5,511 bases of DNA from CAZUZD01 sp964624465 (GTDB lineage: Bacteria > Planctomycetota > Planctomycetia > Isosphaerales > Isosphaeraceae), in contig CAZUZD010000390.1 in NCBI GenBank assembly GCA_964624465.1, forward strand, positions 1-5,511. The letters run 5' to 3'. The position numbers and the translations under genes were made by a program. Shown one piece after another: positions 1 through 5,511 of this stretch. The notes beneath the pieces are model-generated. The model searched no databases. It saw only the letters and a program-made list of their open reading frames with translations, and had not been told where the DNA came from. Each line of letters starts with the position of its first letter. Position 1 is the first letter of the stretch.

Positions 1-10
1 GTCAAGAGCC

Positions 11-33
11 CCTTGAGGCGACGAGCCTCCAGG
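11..33 (-). terminator. Possible stem-loop after the Tat-exported protein gene
   Basis: GAGGC (15-19) pairs with GCCTC (25-29) around a 5-base loop. After one mismatch (14/30), CCT (11-13) pairs with AGG (31-33), giving 8 pairs in all. It begins 5 bases after the stop codon of the minus-strand gene. No run of T follows on the minus strand, so it is not a canonical intrinsic terminator, and the window ends 10 bases further on. Confidence 0.3.
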
Positions 34-38
34 CGGGT

Positions 39-1922
39 TCAGCGAGAAGTCTCCGCCGCGTCCTCGGCGGCCTGAAGCGGCACGGTCTTCTCGACCTCGG
101 CGTGGCGCCGAACCGCCTCGTCGAGGAAGGGCTTTGCCTTGGCCAGGTGGGCGTCGCGCTCGTTGGTTCGATAGGCCAGTTCATTGCGATCCGGGCAGTC
201 CCACTTCCAGATGTTCTTCGCATGACAGATCCAGGCCCGCATCCCCTCGGAGGCTGCACTGTCGTAGACCCCGCGTTCCGCCGCCGCGTGAGCCTCGACG
301 TGCTTCCTGTGGTGGTCGTGGATCGCGTCGCTGTGCGCCTTCATCGCGGTGCGAGCCTGCTCGAGTCGCGACAGCTCGGCGTCGAGCGCCTCGAGCTTCC
401 GCCGCTTCTCGACGAGGAGATCGGCCAGGTACGACGACTGGCTCGTCGTCTCGCCGAGCGAGCGGGCGACCAGGTCGGCCGTGACCCGCTGCGGCACCGG
501 GGTGTCCTTGAGGTAGTGATTGCCGACCTGACCGCCGATGGCGACGACCTTCGTCTCGCTGATCTGCCGGGTCTCGGCGCCCCGGCTGTACTGATACGCC
601 TTCACGCGATGCGGCAGGTACACGCTCCTCGTGCTCCCCTCCCGCAGCTCGACCCCCGTGGTGTCGGTGACGAACTTCAGCCGGCGCTTCACGTCCTCGT
701 CGGTGTCCGACAGGCCGAAGCCCGGCAGGCTGACGCCCCAGCCGCCGCCGTCGCGCTCCGTGTGCTCGTCGCCCTCCGTCGTGCTCTTTCCGGTGGTCGA
801 CACCGTGTCGTTGGCATGCACTTCCTCGCTCGGGGCGAGGTGCTCCTCGATCAGGCGCTGGGCGTTGACGCCGTGGGCCTTCCGGAAGTCGTCCCAGCTC
901 ATCCAGTCCGCGGGCTGCAAGATGCCCAGCTGCACGAGCGAGGCGCCCGACTCGAGCATCGGCAACACCTCGGCGTCGTCGACGGCGATCGTCTCCTGGA
1001 TCTCGCCGGACAGGGCGCGGGCGATCCCGTCGGCGGTGATCTGGTCGATTGGCGCCCCCTCGTCACGCTGTTCGGACGAGAGCTGGTTGGCCACCTGGAG
1101 GGCGATGTTGAGCCGCGCGTCGACCCGGCGCACGCCCAGCTTGAAGTCTCGGGTGCGGGCCCGCCAGATCGGCTGGTAGAGGACGTCGTCGTCGGCGTGG
1201 GCCCGCAGGAACGCCTCGTAGGCGGCGGGCTCGAAGGCGAAGCTCAGCTCGACCACGTCCGGCCCGCGGAGGACATTCTGCTGGGCGTGGGCGAGGGTCA
1301 GGCCGGTGGTCGACTCCTGGACCGCGACGAACAGCTCGATGACCGGCGGGCGCTTGATGATGACCTCGAGGCCCGGCACGCCGCGGACCTCACGCTCGGC
1401 CGCCAGGAACTCGCGATTGGAGTCGAGCCAGTGCTGCTTGCAGGCCTCGCGGAACGCCTCGGACCAGCGTCCGAACTTCATCGTGACGTAGATCTTGCCG
1501 TGGCGCTGGCGGACCGACCACACGGTCGACGGCAGGCCGGGGAGGCTCGTGGGGGCCGGGGTCGCCCAGAAGATCGGGAACGGATAGACGACGATCTTGG
1601 ACCGGTCCTCGGTATCAACCGCCGATCGGCCGCGGGTGAAGTCGACCGTCATGAGGGCGGGCCCGCCCGGCACCTCGCGGATCGGCATCGACTCGCCCTC
1701 CTTGACGAAGACGAAGCCGAGGTCGTCGTCGACGACCTGGGCCCGCGGGAGCGGCGGAGTCGCCCCGGCGGCCGGCTTCACGGCCGCAGCGGGTGCGCCG
1801 ACGGCCAGCGGCGACGCATCGCCCGCCGCGCGGGCGGTCGATCCGGCCAGGCCCGCGGCACCGGCGACCAGGAGTGACTGCTTGGCGAAGAGCCGCCGGG
1901 TCGTCACGTCGGAGTGGGACAT
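39..1922 (-). CDS. Tat-exported protein of unknown function with His-rich coiled-coil C-terminus
   Basis: I do not recognise this 627-residue protein. The N-terminus is a twin-arginine signal: TRRLFAK at residues 8-14, a hydrophobic stretch to about residue 28, and a likely cleavage site after A30-R31-A32. It is therefore probably exported folded. Residues 33-62 are Ala/Pro-rich. Residues 63-362 look like one globular region, and 363-410 form an acidic Ser/Thr/Gly linker. Residues 411-490 form a second small region. From about 499 to 550 and 585 to 612 there are charged, Leu/Ala-rich helices likely to pair as a coiled-coil hairpin. The first carries six His at 530-545, and C566 and C576 lie in the connection. 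I chose the start at 1922 because AGAGGA lies 8 bases upstream and the Tat motif follows at once; the frame stays open further upstream, but the added residues are not protein-like. It is divergent from the binding-protein-like gene and shares its putative promoter region. Confidence 0.85.
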   Translation of the reverse strand: MSHSDVTTRRLFAKQSLLVAGAAGLAGSTARAAGDASPLAVGAPAAAVKPAAGATPPLPRAQVVDDDLGFVFVKEGESMPIREVPGGPALMTVDFTRGRSAVDTEDRSKIVVYPFPIFWATPAPTSLPGLPSTVWSVRQRHGKIYVTMKFGRWSEAFREACKQHWLDSNREFLAAEREVRGVPGLEVIIKRPPVIELFVAVQESTTGLTLAHAQQNVLRGPDVVELSFAFEPAAYEAFLRAHADDDVLYQPIWRARTRDFKLGVRRVDARLNIALQVANQLSSEQRDEGAPIDQITADGIARALSGEIQETIAVDDAEVLPMLESGASLVQLGILQPADWMSWDDFRKAHGVNAQRLIEEHLAPSEEVHANDTVSTTGKSTTEGDEHTERDGGGWGVSLPGFGLSDTDEDVKRRLKFVTDTTGVELREGSTRSVYLPHRVKAYQYSRGAETRQISETKVVAIGGQVGNHYLKDTPVPQRVTADLVARSLGETTSQSSYLADLLVEKRRKLEALDAELSRLEQARTAMKAHSDAIHDHHRKHVEAHAAAERGVYDSAASEGMRAWICHAKNIWKWDCPDRNELAYRTNERDAHLAKAKPFLDEAVRRHAEVEKTVPLQAAEDAAETSR

Positions 1923-1930
1923 GCGGTGCG

Positions 1931-1936
1931 TCCTCT
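1931..1936 (-). promoter_or_regulatory. Ribosome binding site deciding the start at 1922
   Basis: AGAGGA on the minus strand ends 8 bases before the ATG at 1922-1920. This is good Shine-Dalgarno spacing. It favours this ATG over the much longer open frame, which runs back to 2666 through the promoter region and antisense to the neighbouring gene. Confidence 0.7.
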
Positions 1937-2079
1937 GCGGTGTCGATCTGCGAGGATCGGCCACGTTGGCGGCCGACACGGAGATCTTGGGCGCGGCGCA
2001 GCGGGGATCAACACGGGCGGATTCGGTACTGCTTCCGGCCGCAGGGCCGGCGGCCGTCCCGCAGCGGGGCCGATTCGGG

Positions 2080-2107
2080 ATTGTTTCGTGAGGATTTCGG
2101 GCTACAA
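2080..2107 (-). promoter_or_regulatory. Putative mirror-image promoter for the Tat-exported protein gene
   Basis: Read on the minus strand, TTGTAG (2107-2102) and AACAAT (2085-2080) are again 16 bases apart, matching sigma-70-type hexamers at 3 and 4 of 6 positions. Transcription would start near 2073, giving a leader of about 150 bases before the ATG at 1922. It is weaker than the plus-strand promoter and exists because of the inverted repeat. Confidence 0.35.
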
Positions 2108-2108
2108 T
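2081..2108 (+). promoter_or_regulatory. Putative promoter for the binding-protein-like gene
   Basis: TTGTTT (2081-2086, 3 of 6 matches to the -35 consensus) is separated by 16 bases from TACAAT (2103-2108, 5 of 6 matches to the -10 consensus). Transcription would start near 2115, about 45 bases before the ATG at 2160. This AT-containing patch stands out in very GC-rich DNA. The -10 lies in the loop of the small TTTCGGG/CCCGAAA hairpin. Confidence 0.5.
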
Positions 2109-2159
2109 CCCGAAACCCTTGTCTGGAAGACACATCGGCATGAAACCGGGGCCCCGAAG

Positions 2160-3692
2160 ATGGCGTCCCTCGAGCTGGCCTTCACCGATCGAGCGAACCC
2201 CCGGCTGGTTCGGGTCGAGTTCGGCCACGACGACCTCTGGACGGTCCGGCGTGGGACGAAGGGTCGCCGTGTCGAGCGATTGTGCCCCGAGAAACCCCGC
2301 CTGACCGCCGGTTCCGCCGCGATCGCCCTGCTGGCGATCCAGGCCAGGCTGGCGGCCGTCGGGGGCGGCGGTCGCCCGGTGCGCCTCGAACTCGTCGGCG
2401 GCAACGGCACGCCGGCCTCGTCGCTCCACGCCAGCCTGGAGAAGCTTCCGCAGGACTGGCACGAGGACTGGTTCGGCGCCGACGGCAAGGGGCAGCACCT
2501 GATCGGCCTCTGCTTCCCGAAGGCCGAACCCGATGGCCGGACCCTCGTGTGGTTGAACGAGGCGCTCCTCCCTGTCGAGAAGGTGCGGATCCACTGGGAC
2601 GACGGGGACGTCTCGGACAACGCCGAGCGGCTCCGGGAGCTGGCGAGCCGCATCTTCGAGCGGCACTGGGATGGATCTTCAAACGCCGTCGAGGCCAGTC
2701 CCCGCCCCGAGGCCGCGAGTCGCAGCCGGCCTCGGCGTGCCCTCCGGATCGCGATCCTGCGTGGCGGAGACCTGGGCTACGTCGCCGACATCGCCGATGG
2801 CTTCAAGTTCCGTCTCGGGGAGCACCCTGGCTGGGACGTCGAGTATCTCGATCGCAGTGGCCCGAACGTCCTGCTCCCTTGGCCCGAATATGCCGCCGAC
2901 CTGGGCCGACTCGCCCGGACCATCCTCGACGCCGACCCCTTCGACTGCCACGTCGCGATCGGCACCCAGGCGTGCCGCACCCTGCACGAGGCGTTAGGCC
3001 CGTTGCGGTTCGGCCAGCCCACCCCGTTCCTCTTCCTCGGAGCCACCAGCCCCCTCCGGATGGGACTGGTGGAGGGCCTGCAGCATCGCGACGACGAGCG
3101 CCTCGTCGCCGGCGTCGGTTACAACGACGGCGAGGTCGACGGGATCGTGCAGCGGATGGTCCGACGCCTGCTCACCGAGGAGTTCTTCGAGCGCAATCCG
3201 GGCCTGCGGCGCGAGCCCAAGCTCACCTTCACGTACAGCGCGAACTTCGAGCAGGACCGACACCAGGCCGCCTCCCTGCGCAGCACTGAGGCCCACCGCG
3301 CCGGCCTGATCGAGGTCCGGGAACGGTCCGATCTGCCGGGCCCCGAGGACCTCGAGGAGGACCGCCTCCACTTCGGCTGGTTCACCTTCGAGGTGATGTT
3401 CCAGGAGGACAGCTCCACCCGGGACCTGCTCCGATCCCGCAAGGTCGTCGCGACCACCCGGGCGAACGTCCGCAACGGCTGGGCCGCGATCGGCGTTTCG
3501 GTCGACGACCGCGAGATCGGCCGCATGGGTGCCGACCTGCTGGTCCGCCATCTGGACGACGGTGAGCCGCTCGGGCGGATGCCCGTCCAGTCACCGCCCG
3601 TCCGGCACTGGATCCACCGCGGCGCGGCCGCGCGGCTGGGCCTGGTCCTGCCGGACTCGCTGCTCGACTCCGCGAGCGAGGTCTTCGGCTGA
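2160..3692 (+). CDS. ABC substrate-binding-like (PF04392-type) protein with novel N-terminal domain, no signal peptide
   Basis: This gene encodes 510 residues. Residues 195-510 follow the layout of ABC_sub_bind proteins (PF04392, TrpX-like type I periplasmic-binding fold). RIAILRGGDLGY opens the first lobe, and HVAIGTQACRTL (264-275) matches the family's 'D-hVAigT' strand. FLFLGATSPLRMGLVEGL (290-307) matches the 'PIVF-aVTDPVgaGLV' segment. GVSVDDREIGRMGADLLVRHL (445-465) and the closing LGLVLPDSLLDSASEVF match the 'GvdYyelGrqAa' and 'lGitiPpsLL' tail. Family members are normally secreted or lipoproteins of about 320 residues. Here there is no signal peptide, and residues 1-170 form an extra region I do not recognise (mixed alpha/beta, with Trp/His/Asp-rich stretches such as QDWHEDWFGADGK), joined by a Pro/Ser/Arg linker at 172-194. 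It is therefore probably cytoplasmic, perhaps a ligand sensor rather than a transport component. ATG 2160 is the only in-frame start codon after the putative promoter, though its ribosome binding site is weak. No permease or ATPase gene is adjacent. Confidence 0.85.
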   Translation: MASLELAFTDRANPRLVRVEFGHDDLWTVRRGTKGRRVERLCPEKPRLTAGSAAIALLAIQARLAAVGGGGRPVRLELVGGNGTPASSLHASLEKLPQDWHEDWFGADGKGQHLIGLCFPKAEPDGRTLVWLNEALLPVEKVRIHWDDGDVSDNAERLRELASRIFERHWDGSSNAVEASPRPEAASRSRPRRALRIAILRGGDLGYVADIADGFKFRLGEHPGWDVEYLDRSGPNVLLPWPEYAADLGRLARTILDADPFDCHVAIGTQACRTLHEALGPLRFGQPTPFLFLGATSPLRMGLVEGLQHRDDERLVAGVGYNDGEVDGIVQRMVRRLLTEEFFERNPGLRREPKLTFTYSANFEQDRHQAASLRSTEAHRAGLIEVRERSDLPGPEDLEEDRLHFGWFTFEVMFQEDSSTRDLLRSRKVVATTRANVRNGWAAIGVSVDDREIGRMGADLLVRHLDDGEPLGRMPVQSPPVRHWIHRGAAARLGLVLPDSLLDSASEVFG

Positions 3693-3697
3693 ACCGG

Positions 3698-3724
3698 GGC
3701 CGTCCCGCGCAATCGGGGCAGGCC
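3698..3724 (+). terminator. Weak two-part stem after the binding-protein-like gene
   Basis: GGCC (3698-3701) and CCCG (3704-3707) pair with GGCC (3721-3724) and CGGG (3714-3717). The loop is CGCAAT, and a small internal loop (GT opposite GCA) separates the two 4-bp helices. It starts 5 bases after the stop codon. There is no T-run, so termination here is a guess from position. Confidence 0.22.
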
Positions 3725-3780
3725 ACGCTCCGATCAAGGACTCTGAAGCGCAGAATCGCCACGCCCATCCGGGGCCACCG

Positions 3781-4080
3781 CCATCCACCCGGACCCAGCT
3801 CGGCTCCCGGGCCGGCACCGTCGTCCGACGTGACCTGCTGGTGGAGGACTCCCGCTGGTGTTTCTGGCCTCTGAGGCAAGCCACGACGTCGGGCAGCTCG
3901 GCGAGCACCTCGACGTCTGCTCGCCGGGCGAGCTGGCGGACCACAGCCTCTCGGGCGAGCCGCCGGCGACCACGGTCGTCGAGCTCGACGAGACGCTCCG
4001 CGACACCGGCGGGCTCCAGAGCCGCGCGGCCCTGAACGGCACCGGGGTGCGGCTCCAGGATCTGGTCATCCGCCACCTGC
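3781..4080 (+). pseudogene. Possible frameshifted, truncated gene remnant
   Basis: From about 3860 to 4062, in the frame whose codons begin at 3858, nearly every third position is G or C while second positions are about half A/T. This is the pattern of a real high-GC gene on the plus strand. The translation is balanced (for example VGQLGEHLDV and TVVELDETLRDTGGLQ). This frame is blocked upstream by TGA at 3831, but 3787-3875 reads sensibly in the next frame (GTVVRRDLLVEDSRW), which suggests a frameshift near 3860-3880. No stop closes the frame before it runs antisense into the esterase gene, and no good ribosome binding site was found. I do not recognise the family. A minus-strand frame (3591-4133) also stays open but has a less natural codon pattern. 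The whole stretch could still be non-coding. Confidence 0.3.
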
Positions 4081-4086
4081 CCGGAT

Positions 4087-4117
4087 GTCGGCCGCCGGCC
4101 CACGGGCCGGCGGCGAC
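4087..4117 (-). terminator. GC-rich hairpin after the esterase gene
   Basis: GTCGGCCGCCGGCCC (4087-4101) pairs with GGGCCGGCGGCGAC (4104-4117): 14 pairs with a single bulged G and a minimal AC loop (4 bases if the top pair opens). It begins 12 bases after the esterase stop codon on the minus strand. No T-run follows on either strand, so it would be a non-canonical terminator or a transcript-end stabiliser. It may serve both converging genes. Confidence 0.5.
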
Positions 4118-4129
4118 ACGCAGGATGCC

Positions 4130-5511
4130 TCACGAACTGCGGAAGATGCGCTGCGCGAAGAGATACAGGTTATTCCGCCACTCGGTCGGGTCGTGGCCGT
4201 GGCTGTCGACGTGCCAGACGTGCGGGATGTCCTTGGCCTTGAGATGGGCGTGCACGCCCTGGCTGATCCGGAGCAGGTTGTCCTTGTTGCCGCAGGCGAG
4301 CCAGAGCAGCTTGATCTGCTTCCGGGCCGCGTCGGCATCGGGGACCAGTTCCGGGGCCGGCTTCGTGTTCGGGGCCGAGGAGAAGGCGCCGATCCACGCG
4401 AAAGTGTCGAGGTGGCCCAGCCCGAAGTTGAGCGTCTGGCCGCCGCCCATCGAGAGGCCGGCGAGCGCCCGGTGCTCGCGATCCGCCTGGACGGAATACC
4501 GGGCCTCGATGGTGGGGATCACATCCTTGAGGAGGTCCTGCTCGAAGGCCGCGAACGCGGGGGCCGAGGCGAACACGTTCCCCTCGGCGCGGTCGTTCTT
4601 CTGGGCGCGGCCGTTGGGCATGACGACGATCATGGGCTCCGCCTTGCCCTCGGCGATCAGGTTGTCGAGCAACAGATTCGGGCTCGCGAAGCGCTGCCAC
4701 TCGGTCTCGTCGCCGCCGATGCCGTGCAGCAGGTAAAGGACCGGGTACTTCCTGTCGGCCGAGTAGCCCGGCGGCGTGTAGACCTGCAGCTTGCGAGTCG
4801 TGCCGACCGACTTCGAGTCGTACGAGATCATCTCCAGCTTGCCGTGGGGCACGTCCTTCTCGGCGGCGATGTCGGCCGGCGGGTCGGGGAACGCGGGCAC
4901 GTCATCGGCGTTCAGGACGATGGGCTGCCCCTGCCCCGGGCCGGGCCGGCGCCCGGCGGCGGCGGGGGCGGGGGCGGCCTGAGCAAACAGGAGCGGGGCG
5001 AACTCGTTCAGGCAGCGACGCCAGGTCAGCCACTCGTGCGAGGTGCCGGGCGACTCGTAATAGGTGTGCTTGATCCCGGCCTTCTCGAGCGCCTCGTGGT
5101 AGTTCTTGACGCTCTCGTACATGCGCTGCGGCTCGGTGGTGCCGATGCCGAGCCAGAGCACCTTGACCTTCTGGTTGAAGGCGTCCGCGTCGGCCATCAC
5201 GCCACCGTGGGCGGTCTTCGGGTCAAATCCGCCGCCGCCGAAGCCACCACCGCCGCCGCTGAAGCCGCCGATGTGGGAGAACTTGTCGAGGTGCTTGAGC
5301 GTGATCTGGAACGTCTGCATGCCGCCCATGGAGAGCCCGGCCATGGCGCGGTGGTCCCGGTCGGCCTTCGTGCGATAGGTCGTGTCGATCATCGGGATCA
5401 GGTCGTTGATCATCACCGCCTCGAAGGCGCTGAACATGCGGCTGAGGTCGGGGCGCGGCGGGGGCGCCTGCCCCGGCGCGGCCGCCGGCGGCGGGCCGGG
5501 CATCGGGGCGG
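4130..5511 (-). CDS. Tandem CE1/esterase-D-like alpha/beta hydrolase, 5' part beyond the window
   Basis: The frame is open to the window edge, so the start, any signal peptide and the first half of domain 1 are missing; 457 residues are counted here from an internal Met at 5503. Domain 1 (to about residue 175) has the nucleophile elbow GLSMGG with S58, a Gly-rich loop at 83-92, GTTEP (E124) where the catalytic acid usually lies, and GTSHEW with H156. A Pro/Gly/Ala linker (about 175-215) leads to domain 2. That domain is complete: YTPPGY, the oxyanion-side LLHGIGGDE (258-266), GLSMGG with S351, GNKD with D408, and GHD with H437 as the likely His. This is the esterase_D (PF00756) fold, including feruloyl and acetyl-xylan esterases, which hydrolyse ester bonds on plant-type polysaccharides. 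The precise substrate cannot be read from sequence. The two domains clearly arose by duplication. Family members are usually exported. The gene runs convergent to the binding-protein-like gene. Confidence 0.9.
   Translation of the reverse strand, partial: APMPGPPPAAAPGQAPPPRPDLSRMFSAFEAVMINDLIPMIDTTYRTKADRDHRAMAGLSMGGMQTFQITLKHLDKFSHIGGFSGGGGGFGGGGFDPKTAHGGVMADADAFNQKVKVLWLGIGTTEPQRMYESVKNYHEALEKAGIKHTYYESPGTSHEWLTWRRCLNEFAPLLFAQAAPAPAAAGRRPGPGQGQPIVLNADDVPAFPDPPADIAAEKDVPHGKLEMISYDSKSVGTTRKLQVYTPPGYSADRKYPVLYLLHGIGGDETEWQRFASPNLLLDNLIAEGKAEPMIVVMPNGRAQKNDRAEGNVFASAPAFAAFEQDLLKDVIPTIEARYSVQADREHRALAGLSMGGGQTLNFGLGHLDTFAWIGAFSSAPNTKPAPELVPDADAARKQIKLLWLACGNKDNLLRISQGVHAHLKAKDIPHVWHVDSHGHDPTEWRNNLYLFAQRIFRSS

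Larger units (their letters stand above)
2074..2114. repeat. 11-bp perfect inverted repeat in the divergent intergenic region
   Basis: TTCGGGATTGT (2074-2084) is the exact reverse complement of ACAATCCCGAA (2104-2114), with 19 bases between the arms and a centre of symmetry at 2094. A second, competing hairpin overlaps it: TTTCGGG (2095-2101) pairs perfectly with CCCGAAA (2109-2115) across the 7-base loop CTACAAT. The right arm can therefore pair with either of two partners. The arms could be a dimeric regulator's operator, or simply the consequence of two mirror-image promoters. The sequence shows the symmetry; the role is inferred. Confidence 0.7.
3693..4129. other. 437-base convergent intergenic region
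   Basis: This gap lies between the 3' ends of the binding-protein-like gene and the esterase gene. It contains a weak stem just after the plus-strand stop, a gene-like stretch without an intact frame (3781-4080), and a strong GC-rich hairpin beside the esterase stop. I see no tRNA, repeat array or insertion-sequence end. Confidence 0.7.

Noticed and set aside
102..1877. 591-codon open frame on the plus strand
   Set aside because: It lies wholly antisense to the Tat-exported protein gene, and long antisense frames are common in GC-rich genes. The minus-strand reading has the signal peptide, a ribosome binding site and a plausible protein composition.
1914..2159. Upstream extension of the binding-protein-like gene (start at 1914)
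   Set aside because: The extension crosses the putative promoter and its translation is Arg/Gly-rich and not protein-like. The ATG at 2160 begins a sensible N-terminus.
1923..2666. Upstream extension of the minus-strand gene to a 875-residue protein
   Set aside because: The extra 248 codons cross the divergent promoter region and run antisense to the binding-protein-like gene. They would also bury the Tat signal in mid-protein.
2282..3289. 335-codon open frame on the plus strand inside the binding-protein-like gene
   Set aside because: Its translation is extremely Arg/Pro-rich, typical of a shifted frame of a GC-rich gene. The overlapping frame has clear family similarity.
3858..4736. A full 292-residue plus-strand gene
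   Set aside because: Beyond about 4080 the frame is antisense to the well-supported esterase domain and loses gene-like composition. Only the first part was kept, as a possible remnant.
5226..5264. Short-period repeat of ccg/cca-type triplets
   Set aside because: This is the codon-level trace of the Gly-rich loop in esterase domain 1, which fits the protein. It is not an independent repeat element.

Overview
The window is a GC-rich stretch (roughly two-thirds G+C or more, with G/C at most third codon positions) of bacterial chromosome. The combination of a Tat-exported orphan protein, a tandem esterase with glycine/proline-rich linkers, and generous spacing between genes suggests a planctomycete, possibly of the Isosphaeraceae. 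That placement is inference from style, because no rRNA or other marker gene is present.

Layout: (1) On the minus strand, 39-1922 encodes a 627-residue protein of unknown function with a twin-arginine signal peptide and a His-rich coiled-coil C-terminal part. (2) A 237-base divergent intergenic region (1923-2159) holds an 11-bp perfect inverted repeat. Each arm supplies promoter-like hexamers, so the same element could drive transcription in both directions. (3) On the plus strand, 2160-3692 encodes a 510-residue protein. Its C-terminal two-thirds resembles ABC-type substrate-binding proteins of the TrpX-like ABC_sub_bind family (PF04392), but it has no signal peptide and carries about 170 unrecognised residues at the N-terminus. 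(4) A 437-base convergent gap (3693-4129) contains a stretch with gene-like base periodicity but no intact frame, probably a gene remnant, and a strong GC-rich hairpin. (5) On the minus strand, 4130 to the window edge is the 3' part of a tandem CE1/esterase-D-like alpha/beta hydrolase: the second half of one domain plus a complete second domain.

The most coherent unit is the divergent pair (exported protein and cytoplasmic binding-protein-like protein) sharing one symmetric promoter element. No permease, ATPase or sensor kinase is visible, so a transport role cannot be shown from this window. The esterase is convergent with this pair and probably an independent unit for degrading ester-linked extracellular or periplasmic substrates. 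I see no CRISPR array, tRNA, rRNA, insertion sequence or defence cassette.
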